A DNA stretch of 19,640 nt from contig JBDLTZ010000197.1 in NCBI GenBank assembly GCA_039805565.1, forward strand, positions 1 through 19,640. The letters run 5' to 3'. The stretch comes from CALJIC01 sp039805565 (GTDB taxonomy: Bacteria; Chloroflexota; Chloroflexia; Chloroflexales; Roseiflexaceae). This document shows, piece after piece, positions 7,050 to 14,173 of the stretch. The position numbers were made by a program, and so were the translations under genes. Numbering within the stretch: the first letter of the stretch is position 1; every line of letters begins with the position of its first letter. A model generated the notes under the pieces. That model searched no databases and was not told the origin of the DNA. It saw only the letters and a list, made by a program, of their open reading frames with translations.

Positions 7050-10000
7050 CTACGGGCGGATGGCGCTCACGGCCAGCTCGCGCGCCTTGATCAGCGCCTT
7101 CGGCATACGCGGGGCCGGCACGCCGCGGGGCGATACGCGCCAGAACTTGCCGCGCGCCTGCTGCCAGCGGTCCAGCAGCTCAGCCGCGCGGGCGCTGCCC
7201 GTCAGCTCCGCGTGGCGAACCAGCAGCGCGCGGATGTTCTCCTCGTCCTGCTGCTCCAGCGGCAGCAGGTCCACCATGTCGGTGTTGCAGCGCGACGGGA
7301 AGCTGCCGTGCTCGTCGTACACGTAGGCCAGGCCGCCGGTCATACCGGCCGCGAAGTTGCGCCCGGTAGCCCCCAGCACCAGCACGACGCCGCCGGTCAT
7401 GTACTCGCAGCCGTGGTCGCCCACGCCCTCGACCACGGCCACGCCGCCCGAGTTACGCACCGCGAAGCGCTCGCCCGCGCGGCCGGCCGCGTAGAGCGCG
7501 CCGCTCGTGGCGCCGTACAGGCAGGTGTTGCCGATGATCGAGCTCTCGTGCCAGGCGAAGCGCGCCTTCGCGCTCGGCCGAACCACGATCTCGCCGCCCG
7601 CCATGCCCTTGCCGACGTAGTCGTTCGACTCGCCGTCGAGCAGCAGGCGCATCCCGGTTGCCAGGAACGCGCCGAAGCTCTGGCCGGCGCTGCCCTTGAA
7701 GCTGACTGTGACCTTGCCCTCGGGCAGGCCGCTCTCGCCGAAGCGCGCCCCGATCTCGCCTGCCAGTGTTGAGCCGATCGTGCGGTCCACGTTGGTGATC
7801 GGGTAGGCCAGCTCCACCGCCGCGCCCTCGTCGAGCGCAGCGCGCGCGTCGGCCAGCAGCCGCTCGTTGAGCGCACCCACCGTCACGCGCCCGTTCCAGG
7901 CGTCCGTGTTGCGGATCGGGTTCCCGCCCTCGTCCACGCGCTCCAGCAGCTCCGCGAGGCTCACCGTGTCGGCGCCCTCGTAGCCGCGCTGGATCTGACG
8001 CAGCAGGTCCGTCCGGCCCACGAGCTCCTCGAGCGTGCGCACGCCCAGGGAGGCCAGGATCTCGCGCACCTCCTCGGCCAGGTGGAGGAAGAAGTGCACC
8101 ACATGCTCGGGCGTGCCGGTGAACTTGGCGCGCAGCTCGGGCTTCTGGGTGGCCACGCCCACGGGGCAGGTATTGAGGTGGCAGGCGCGGGCCATCACGC
8201 ACCCCTCGGCTACCAGCGCGGCCGTGCCGAAGGAGAACTCGTCGGCGCCGAGCAGCGCCGAGAGCACCACGTCGCGTCCGGTCTTCATACCGCCGTCGAC
8301 GCGGATGCGCACCCGGCCGCGCAGGCCGTTCAACACCAGCGTCTGCTGCGCCTCGGCAAGGCCGAGCTCGAAGTTAACACCGGCGTTCTTGATGCTGGAG
8401 AGCGGCGAGGCGCCCGTGCCGCCGTTCTGGCCGCTGATGTGGATGACGTCGGCGCCGCCCTTGGCTACGCCTGCCGCCACCGTGCCGACCCCCGCCTCGG
8501 CCACGAGCTTGACCGAGATGTAGGCCTTCGGGTTGACCTGCTTCAGGTCGTAGATCAGCTGCGCCAGGTCCTCGATGCTGTAGATGTCGTGGTGCGGCGG
8601 CGGCGAGATCAGCGACACGCCCGGGGTGGTGTGCCGGATGCGCGCGATCTCCTCGGAGACCTTGGAGCCGGGGATCTGGCCGCCCTCGCCGGGCTTAGAG
8701 CCCTGGGCCATTTTGATCTGCAGCTCAGCGGCGGAGGCGAGGTAGGCCGGCGTCACGCCGAAGCGGCCGGAGGCCACCTGCTTGATCGCGCTGTTGCGCT
8801 CGGTGCCGTAGCGCGACGGGTCCTCGCCGCCCTCGCCGGAGTTCGCCATACCGCCGAGGCGGTTCATCGCGATCGACAGGGTCTCGTGGGCCTCGGCGCT
8901 CGTGGAGCCGTGCGACATCGCGGCAGTGCTGAAGCGCCGCACGATGCGCTCGATCGGCTCGACCTCCTCGATCGGGATCGGCTCGCCGATGGGCAGCACC
9001 TCGAGCAGGTCGCGCAGCTCGGTGGGCTGGCGGCTGTGCACCAGCTTGCTGTAGGTCTTGTACTGCTCGAAGGTGCCGCCGCCGGCCGCCTTCTGCAGCG
9101 CGTGGACCACGGCCGGGGAGAAGGCGTGGTACTCGCCGTCCTTCTTGAACTTATAGTAGCCGGGGTGGGGCAGCGTGGTGCGGGTGGCCACGTGCGGCAG
9201 ACGGTTGGCGAAGGCCGAGTCGTGGTGCTCGAGCACGCCGGCCGCGAGCCGCTCGTAGCCGAAGCCGCCGAGGCGCGCCGGGGTGCCGGTGAAGCAGCGG
9301 TCGATGACCTCCTGGTCCACGCCCACGGCCTCGAAGATCTGCGCGCCGCAGTAGCTATCCACCGTGGCGATGCCCATCTTCGACATCACCTTGAGCAGGC
9401 CCTTCTCCAGCGCGTGGATGTAGTTCACCGCGGCCTCGTCGGCCAGCTCCTGGGGCGAGCGGCGCGCGGCCTCGTCCTCGGCCGGCGCCGGGGCACCCTT
9501 ACCGGCCTTGATCTCATCGCGCTCCACGGCCAGGGCGCGCACGCTGGCGAGCGCCAGGTACGGGTTCACCGCCTCGGCGCCCATGCCCACGAGGCAGGCC
9601 AGGTGATGCACTTCGCGCGGCTCGCCGCTCTCTACGATAAGGCTGACCTGGGTGCGCTGGCCGGTGCGGATGAGGTGCTGGTGCACCGCGCCGAGCGCCA
9701 GCAGCGCCGGGATGGGCGCCCGCTCCTCGTTCACGCCGCGGTCGCTGATGATCAGCAGCACCTTGTCGGCTGCGATCGCCTGCGCTGCCTCGGCGGCGAG
9801 CCGGTCGAGCGCGGCCGTCATCGCGGCCGGGCCCTCGGCCGCCGGGAAGGTGGCATCGAGCGTCTGGCTTGAGAAGGCCGGGTCCTGGTGGCCGCGGATC
9901 AGCTTCAGGTGCTCGTCGTTCAGCACCGGGCCCGAGAGGCGCAGCAGGTGCGCGTGGCCGGGCGTCTCCTCGAGCAGGTTGGCGCGGCGGCCGAGCGAGA

Positions 10001-11684
10001 ACGACAGCGACATCACCAGCTCCTCGCGGAGCGGGTCGATCGGCGGGTTGGTCACCTCAGCGAAGCGCTGCTTGAAGAAGTTGTACAGCGGGCGTGGGCG
10101 GTCGGCCAGCACTGCGGTGGGGGTGTCGTCGCCCATTGAGCCGACCGGCTCCTGGCCGTCGCGCAGCATGGGGCGCAGCACCACCAAGAGCTCCTCTGCC
10201 GTGTAGCCGAAGGCGTGCTGGAGCTCGCCGAGCAGCGGGGACTTCGCGGCGCGCGCGCTGAGCGACTCCGGCTGGTCCGGCTCGACGATGTGTGCCGCGC
10301 CGGCCGGGGCCAGCACCTGCACTTCGCGCTCGAGCCACTCGGCGTACGGCTGGCGCGACGCGAGCCAGCTCTTGATCTCGGCGTTCTCGGAGAAGGCGCC
10401 GGTGGCAAGGTCCACAGCGATCATCTGGCCGGGGCCGACCTTGCCCTTCTTGATGATGCGGGCCTCGTCGATCTGCACGGCGCCTACCTCGGAGCCGCAC
10501 ACCACCAGCCCGTCGTCCGTCACGAGGTAGCGCGCCGGGCGCAGGCCGTTGCGGTCAAGCGTGAGGCCGACCACCTGGCCGTCGCAGAAGGCGAGCGCGG
10601 CGGGGCCGTCCCACGGCTCCATGAAGCCAGCGTGGTACTGGTAGAAGGCGCGCCAGGCCGAGTCCATGTCCTTGACGCGCTCCCAAGCCTCGGGCACGAG
10701 CATCGTCATCGCGTGGCGCACGTCGCGGCCGCCCATCACCATCAGCTCGAGCGTGTTGTCGAGCATGGCCGAGTCGCTGCCGGTGGTGTCCACCACGGGG
10801 CCGAGCCGGACGACGCGCGCGGCTAGATCGCTGCCGGTCGGAAGCTCGGTGGGGCTACCGGCATCTAGGCGGCGCCACTCGGCCTCGCGGGCCTGCATCC
10901 AGGTGATGTTGCCCTGGAGCGTGTTGATCTCGCCGTTGTGCGAGAGCATGCGGAACGGCTGGGCGCGCTCCCAGGTGGGGAAGGTGTTGGTCGAATAGCG
11001 CTGGTGGAACACGGCGATCGCCGTCTCGTACAGCGGGTCGCGCAGGTCACTGTAGAAGTTGCCCAGGATCGGCGCGACCATGAGGCCCTTGTAGATCAGG
11101 GTGCGGCTGGAGAACGAGGGCATCGAGAAGCCGGAGACGCCCTGCTCGCGGGCGGTGGCCTCAATCGTCTTGCGGGCCAGGTAGAGGGCGCGCTCGTAGG
11201 ACTCGGGGGAGACGCGGGCGTGCGCTGCACGGCCGATCAGGGCCTGCTCGATCGCCGGGCAGGTGCTCCGCGCGGTCTCGCCGAGCGCGTCGAGGTCCAC
11301 CGGGACCACGCGCCACGCCAGGAGCGTGAGGCCGTGCTCGCTCAGCCCCTGCTCAACGGCGCGGCGGGCGGCGGCGCGCTGCGCCTCGTCGTGCGGCATG
11401 AAGCACATGCCCACCGCCAGATCCTCGGCGGGGTAGCGGATGCCGCGCTGCTGCAGCTCGCGGGCGAAGAACGCGCGCGGGATCTGCGTCAGGATACCAG
11501 CACCGTCGCCGCTTTTGCCGTCGGCGGCGATACCCCCGCGGTGAACCATATTCCCAACAGCGGTCAGCGCCTGAGCCACGATCGTGTGGCTCGGCTCGCC
11601 CGAGAGGCGCGCCACGAAGCCGATGCCGCAGGCGTCGTGCTCAAAGCGCGGGTCGTAGAGGCCGCGGCGAGGTGGAATGTTCAT
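7050..11684 (-). CDS. gltB: Glutamate synthase large subunit
   Basis: It makes two glutamates from glutamine and 2-oxoglutarate, joining ammonium to carbon metabolism. The protein has 1544 residues. The N-terminal class II amidotransferase domain starts with FEHDACGIGF; C19 should become the terminal nucleophile after removal of an 18-residue propeptide. The FMN/synthase domain shows KPGEGGQIPG, ISPPPHHDIYSIEDLAQLI and GGTGASPLSS. C1162, C1168 and C1173 (CX5CX4C) match the 3Fe-4S ligands. A glycine-rich beta-helix domain closes the protein. The short GGEDPSRYGTERNSAIKQ linker resembles the NADPH enzyme, yet no gltD small subunit is in the window. The ATG at 11684 was chosen because homology begins there and GAGGGTG precedes it; an upstream in-frame ATG at 11768 adds a non-conserved leader. 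It lies downstream of amt. Confidence 0.95.
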   Translation of the reverse strand: MNIPPRRGLYDPRFEHDACGIGFVARLSGEPSHTIVAQALTAVGNMVHRGGIAADGKSGDGAGILTQIPRAFFARELQQRGIRYPAEDLAVGMCFMPHDEAQRAAARRAVEQGLSEHGLTLLAWRVVPVDLDALGETARSTCPAIEQALIGRAAHARVSPESYERALYLARKTIEATAREQGVSGFSMPSFSSRTLIYKGLMVAPILGNFYSDLRDPLYETAIAVFHQRYSTNTFPTWERAQPFRMLSHNGEINTLQGNITWMQAREAEWRRLDAGSPTELPTGSDLAARVVRLGPVVDTTGSDSAMLDNTLELMVMGGRDVRHAMTMLVPEAWERVKDMDSAWRAFYQYHAGFMEPWDGPAALAFCDGQVVGLTLDRNGLRPARYLVTDDGLVVCGSEVGAVQIDEARIIKKGKVGPGQMIAVDLATGAFSENAEIKSWLASRQPYAEWLEREVQVLAPAGAAHIVEPDQPESLSARAAKSPLLGELQHAFGYTAEELLVVLRPMLRDGQEPVGSMGDDTPTAVLADRPRPLYNFFKQRFAEVTNPPIDPLREELVMSLSFSLGRRANLLEETPGHAHLLRLSGPVLNDEHLKLIRGHQDPAFSSQTLDATFPAAEGPAAMTAALDRLAAEAAQAIAADKVLLIISDRGVNEERAPIPALLALGAVHQHLIRTGQRTQVSLIVESGEPREVHHLACLVGMGAEAVNPYLALASVRALAVERDEIKAGKGAPAPAEDEAARRSPQELADEAAVNYIHALEKGLLKVMSKMGIATVDSYCGAQIFEAVGVDQEVIDRCFTGTPARLGGFGYERLAAGVLEHHDSAFANRLPHVATRTTLPHPGYYKFKKDGEYHAFSPAVVHALQKAAGGGTFEQYKTYSKLVHSRQPTELRDLLEVLPIGEPIPIEEVEPIERIVRRFSTAAMSHGSTSAEAHETLSIAMNRLGGMANSGEGGEDPSRYGTERNSAIKQVASGRFGVTPAYLASAAELQIKMAQGSKPGEGGQIPGSKVSEEIARIRHTTPGVSLISPPPHHDIYSIEDLAQLIYDLKQVNPKAYISVKLVAEAGVGTVAAGVAKGGADVIHISGQNGGTGASPLSSIKNAGVNFELGLAEAQQTLVLNGLRGRVRIRVDGGMKTGRDVVLSALLGADEFSFGTAALVAEGCVMARACHLNTCPVGVATQKPELRAKFTGTPEHVVHFFLHLAEEVREILASLGVRTLEELVGRTDLLRQIQRGYEGADTVSLAELLERVDEGGNPIRNTDAWNGRVTVGALNERLLADARAALDEGAAVELAYPITNVDRTIGSTLAGEIGARFGESGLPEGKVTVSFKGSAGQSFGAFLATGMRLLLDGESNDYVGKGMAGGEIVVRPSAKARFAWHESSIIGNTCLYGATSGALYAAGRAGERFAVRNSGGVAVVEGVGDHGCEYMTGGVVLVLGATGRNFAAGMTGGLAYVYDEHGSFPSRCNTDMVDLLPLEQQDEENIRALLVRHAELTGSARAAELLDRWQQARGKFWRVSPRGVPAPRMPKALIKARELAVSAIRP

Positions 11685-11882
11685 GCGCGTATCACCCTCA
11701 ATCTGCACGTACGCTCGGCGGGCGCTCTCGGCTGGGAGGCACCTACCGACCCTGGTCTCACACCACATTCACGGGGTTATCCGAATCGAGAGAGTGCTTC
11801 TGGTGGCTGCGGAGTGGTTCGCTGGAGACGATAAAGCCGGTCTCGCTAGGATGGTGAGGTCCGTGGCGAGTCCGGAGAATAG

Positions 11883-11925
11883 AAAACCCCCAGCGATCCC
11901 CTGGTCATCCAGAGGGTGCTGCGGG
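11883..11925 (-). terminator. Terminator-like hairpin in the gltB leader
   Basis: Read on the minus strand, CCC(G)CAGC(A)CCC(T)CTGG pairs with CCAG-GGG-(ATC)-GCTG-GGG around an ATGA loop. It is followed at once by GTTTTCTATTC. This has the form of an intrinsic terminator. It lies about 200 bases before the gltB start and roughly 35-75 bases after the promoter at 11966-11994. It could be an attenuator for gltB, or the end of a short RNA of about 80 bases. Confidence 0.5.
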
Positions 11926-11940
11926 CGTCACTGCAAACCG

Positions 11941-12180
11941 CCAGTCTGAATTCGGATTACTAGTGAATTTACACGAGAGCCATAGCAATGTCAAGTAGTG
12001 TTAACCTGTTTTTAGCATGTTGAAGATAAAGTTTGGATACTTGTGATAGCCGCTCTCCATGCGGCCGGTGAGGTATCTGTCCGGTTGATGAGGCAGATCT
12101 ATGATAGAGGCCTTTGAGCGGCTCTACTACGGCCAGCTGGTATAAAAGCAGTGCAGAGACTTGTTGATTATGTACGATGG
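11941..12180. other. AT-rich patch in the amt-gltB interval, possible remnant of foreign DNA
   Basis: Bases 11961-12060 count 38 G+C in 100, against an evidently far GC-richer surrounding. No intact gene is present. Two overlapping minus-strand readings look peptide-like. One ends at the TAA at 12003-12001 and contains YHKYPNFIFNMLKTG. The other runs to about 11969 and ends NRLTLLDIAMALV. Neither has a ribosome binding site. Together they could be the decayed 3' end of a transferred gene or mobile element. The gltB promoter candidate falls inside this patch. Confidence 0.4.
11966..11994 (-). promoter_or_regulatory. Candidate sigma70-type promoter for gltB
   Basis: On the minus strand a perfect TTGACA (11994-11989) stands 17 bases from TAAATT (11971-11966), with AT-rich DNA upstream that could act as an UP element. 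Transcription from about 11959 would give a 275-base untranslated leader. Caution: the surrounding patch is AT-rich, which raises the chance of accidental promoter-like matches. Confidence 0.55.
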
Positions 12181-12219
12181 CATCGAAGCTGACGAGGAGG
12201 AGGAGACAGGGAGCATACA

Positions 12220-12263
12220 AGCGGAGCGGAGGCCGGGGCCAAGCCCGCGGTCTCCGCTCCGCT
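12220..12263 (-). terminator. Strong hairpin after the small membrane-protein gene
   Basis: AGCGGAGCGGAG pairs perfectly over 12 bases with CTCCGCTCCGCT, and the stem continues inside with CCG and GGGC pairs around a small loop. It begins 29 bases downstream of the small gene's stop on the minus strand. It probably ends the amt-small-gene transcript before gltB. Confidence 0.7.
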
Positions 12264-12292
12264 GATGCAGGGTCTCGAAGGCGGCGAGAGCG

Positions 12293-12433
12293 CTACGCCT
12301 TCTGTGCACTGGGAAGGCCGACCGGCTCACCCTCCAGGTCTGCGACACCCGTGGAGGTGGTGGCCGGAAGCACGAACCAGGAGGCGACCATACCGAAGAA
12401 GAGGACCAGCGCGAGGATCAGGGTGATATCCAT
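12293..12433 (-). CDS. Small single-pass membrane protein between amt and gltB
   Basis: This gene encodes 46 residues. The N-terminus MDITLILALVLFFGMVASWF forms one hydrophobic helix (about 4-22). A short polar tail follows (VLPATTSTGVADLEGEPVG..SAQKA). Function is unknown and I recognise no named family. Support comes from an ideal AAGGGGAG seven bases before the ATG, a clean stop, a strong hairpin just after it, and codon use like the neighbours. It is 104 bases downstream of amt on the same strand, so co-transcription and a role in ammonium transport or its membrane assembly are reasonable inferences. A secreted peptide is less likely, because no cleavage-like motif stands out. Confidence 0.7.
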   Translation of the reverse strand: MDITLILALVLFFGMVASWFVLPATTSTGVADLEGEPVGLPSAQKA

Positions 12434-12440
12434 TGAAGTG

Positions 12441-12448
12441 CTCCCCTT
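12441..12448 (-). promoter_or_regulatory. Ribosome binding site of the small membrane-protein gene
   Basis: AAGGGGAG on the minus strand, seven bases (CACTTCA) before the ATG. It is a near-consensus Shine-Dalgarno and the main evidence that this short frame is translated. Confidence 0.7.
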
Positions 12449-12486
12449 GTACTGAATACACTAGACAGGTTATCAGCTCGTTCATC

Positions 12487-12517
12487 TGGGGGCCATTGGC
12501 CAGAGCTTAGGCCCCCA
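12487..12517 (-). terminator. Hairpin between amt and the small gene
   Basis: TGGGGGCC pairs perfectly with GGCCCCCA over eight bases, with a 15-base loop that itself contains TGGCCA. No T-run follows. It may partially terminate amt transcripts or protect the amt mRNA end, and so set the ratio of Amt to the small protein. Confidence 0.5.
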
Positions 12518-12537
12518 CGTGTGTACTTGTATAAACC

Positions 12538-13767
12538 CTACGACTGGTAGGCGGACTCGCCGTGCTGCGTCGCGTCCAGGCCGCGCTGCTCCTCCTCGCG
12601 GGAGACGCGGATGCCGACAACCGCATCGATTACCTTGAGCAGAATGAAGGTGACGCCCGCTGCGTAGGCCGCGACCACCGCTACCGCAACCAGCTGGGTG
12701 ACCAGCAGGCCCGGGTTGCCGTAGAGCAGGCCATCGGCGCCGAACTCGTTGACCGACTTGGTGGCGAAGATACCGGTAGCGAGTGCGCCGATGATGCCGC
12801 CCACGCCGTGCACGCCGAAGACGTCCAGCGAGTCGTCTACGCGGCCGCGGACCACCATCTCGACGGCGATGAAGCAGCCGACGCCCGCCAGGAAGCCGAT
12901 GATCAGGGCCGACATCGGGGTAACGAAGCCGGCGGCCGGGGTGATGCCGACCAGGCCCGCGACGGCGCCGGCGGCTGCGCCGAGGACGCTCGGCTGCTTG
13001 TGCCGGATCCAGCTCGCGGTCATCCAGGCCAGGGCGGCCATCGCGGCGGCCAGGTGCGTGTTGACGAAGGCGGCCCCGCCGAGGCTGTTGGCGCCGAGCG
13101 AGCTACCAGCGTTGAAGCCGAACCAGCCGAACCAGAGCAGCGCCGTGCCGAGGACCGTCATCGTGGCGTTGTGCGGCGGCATCGGCTCGGAGCCGTAGCC
13201 GAGGCGCTTGCCGAGAACCAGCGCGCAGACCAGTGCCGAGACGCCCGAGGTGATGTGAACGACGGTGCCGCCTGCGAAGTCAAGCGCGCCCATACCGCGG
13301 ATCCAGCCGCCCACAGCCCAGACCCAGTGCGCGACCGGCGCGTACACCAGAGTGGCCCACAGCAGCGAGAAAACGACGAAGGCCTTGAAGCGCTTGCGCT
13401 CGGCGAACGCACCCGAGATCAGGGCCGGCGTAATCACCGCGAACATCATCTGGAAGACCATGAAGGCCGAGTGCGGGATGGTGGCGGCGTAGTTGCTGTT
13501 CGGCTCACCGCCCACACCGTTGAGACCGAGGAAGTCCAGCCCACCGATAAAGCCGCCGACCGTCGGTGCGAACGCCAGGGTGTAGCCCCAGAGCGCCCAC
13601 TGAACGCTGATCAGCGCGAGGATGAAGAAGCTGTGCATGATGGTCGAGAGAACATTCTTCTCGCGCACCATACCACCGTAGAAGAGCGCCAAACCCGGTG
13701 TCATGAGCATGACGAGCGCTGCCGAGATAAGCACCCAAGCGGTATCTGCTCCGTTGATCGCGTCCAA
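12538..13767 (-). CDS. amt: Ammonium transporter Amt
   Basis: This inner-membrane ammonium channel (Amt/MEP/Rh family) has 409 residues and about eleven helices. The N-terminus DTAWVLISAALVMLMTPGLALFYGGMVR is typical. Other hallmarks are IPHSAFMVFQMMFAVITPALISGAFAER, DFAGGTVVHITSG with the pore histidine, WFGWFGFNAGSSL and DVFGVHGVGGIIGALATGIFA with the second pore histidine. The C-terminal tail EEEQRGLDATQHGESAY is the segment that binds PII/GlnK in other bacteria. No PII gene is in the window. The start is a TTG with AAGGAG six bases upstream; an in-frame ATG at 13812 would add 15 unconserved residues. A promoter candidate, the small membrane-protein gene and gltB surround it, forming a nitrogen-assimilation block. 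Confidence 0.95.
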   Translation of the reverse strand: MDAINGADTAWVLISAALVMLMTPGLALFYGGMVREKNVLSTIMHSFFILALISVQWALWGYTLAFAPTVGGFIGGLDFLGLNGVGGEPNSNYAATIPHSAFMVFQMMFAVITPALISGAFAERKRFKAFVVFSLLWATLVYAPVAHWVWAVGGWIRGMGALDFAGGTVVHITSGVSALVCALVLGKRLGYGSEPMPPHNATMTVLGTALLWFGWFGFNAGSSLGANSLGGAAFVNTHLAAAMAALAWMTASWIRHKQPSVLGAAAGAVAGLVGITPAAGFVTPMSALIIGFLAGVGCFIAVEMVVRGRVDDSLDVFGVHGVGGIIGALATGIFATKSVNEFGADGLLYGNPGLLVTQLVAVAVVAAYAAGVTFILLKVIDAVVGIRVSREEEQRGLDATQHGESAYQS

Positions 13768-13773
13768 TGAGGT

Positions 13774-13779
13774 CTCCTT
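13774..13779 (-). promoter_or_regulatory. Ribosome binding site deciding the TTG start of amt
   Basis: AAGGAG on the minus strand lies six bases (ACCTCA) before the TTG at 13767. The alternative ATG at 13812 has no such site and precedes non-conserved residues. Confidence 0.75.
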
Positions 13780-13892
13780 CTGATCTCCACACCGTCGGGT
13801 ACAGCAAAGCATGCCGAGGGGCGATCTTGGGCCACCCAGCTACGCTTCATTGCGCTCGCTTTGTGTAAGCAGGGATTATTGCTGCTGTGGTA

Positions 13893-13921
13893 AGAATACG
13901 TTAAGGGGTGGTTTTTTTGAA
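13893..13921 (-). promoter_or_regulatory. Candidate promoter for amt
   Basis: On the minus strand TTCAAA (13921-13916) and TATTCT (13898-13893) are 17 bases apart, each four of six or better to the sigma70 consensus, next to a run of A residues. It would give a leader of about 120 bases. The 406-base interval up to lysK holds no gene; it contains this region and the palindromic repeat near 14100. Confidence 0.35.
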
Positions 13922-14068
13922 TGGCGATTTGTGACGAACTCGTTCAGCCGGCGCTTGTATGAACTGCCTAAGCTCCCTGGAGTGGGGTGTGCATTTCGTC
14001 CAAGACGATGGCCGGGGAATTTGGGCGTTCCGTATCCTCAGGGGTCGTGGTGCGTCCACGGCGCCCTT

Positions 14069-14129
14069 TGTCATCCTGAGCGCAGCGAAGCATCTCCGGG
14101 AGAGACTCTTCGCTGCGCTCAATGTGACA
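14069..14129. repeat. Palindromic repeat unit (TGAGCGCAGCGAAG type)
   Basis: Arms TGTCA-TCC-TGAGCGCAGCGAAG and CTTCGCTGCGCTCA-ATG-TGACA are inverted over 22 bases, with one three-base mismatch. A TCTC-CGG-GAGA hairpin lies in the centre. Repeats with this wording, giving spurious LSAAKSLSRRCFAALRMT-like translations, are familiar from many GC-rich environmental genomes including Chloroflexota (from memory, not searched here). Smaller hairpins precede it, such as TCGTC-CAA-GACGA near 13997 and CGTGG-TGCGT-CCACG near 14045, so the repeat may be longer. It sits between the lysK stop and the amt promoter and may end the lysK transcript. Confidence 0.7.
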
Positions 14130-14173
14130 CGATACCTAATCGTATGCGCCACTGAGTGCGGCGGTCGGAGAGG

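Noticed and set aside
8082..9872. 596-codon plus-strand open frame opposite gltB
   Set aside because: It is antisense to the conserved gltB core, has no family motifs and biased composition typical of GC-rich shadow frames.
11685..11960. Glutamine riboswitch in the gltB leader
   Set aside because: I could not find the conserved core of known glutamine aptamers; only the hairpin is supported.
11945..11972. Resemblance of GAATTCGGATTACTAGTGAATT to a T-vector cloning site
   Set aside because: It contains ACTAGTGAATT as in common T-vector flanks, but the rest differs and both sides continue into unrelated native-looking sequence, so vector contamination is unlikely.
11966..12000. NtcA-type site near the gltB promoter
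   Set aside because: GTT and TAC occur but not with the GTA-N8-TAC spacing; no support.
12562..13770. 402-codon plus-strand frame opposite amt
   Set aside because: Composition is rich in Arg, Asp, Gly and Ala without domain motifs; it mirrors the Amt reading.
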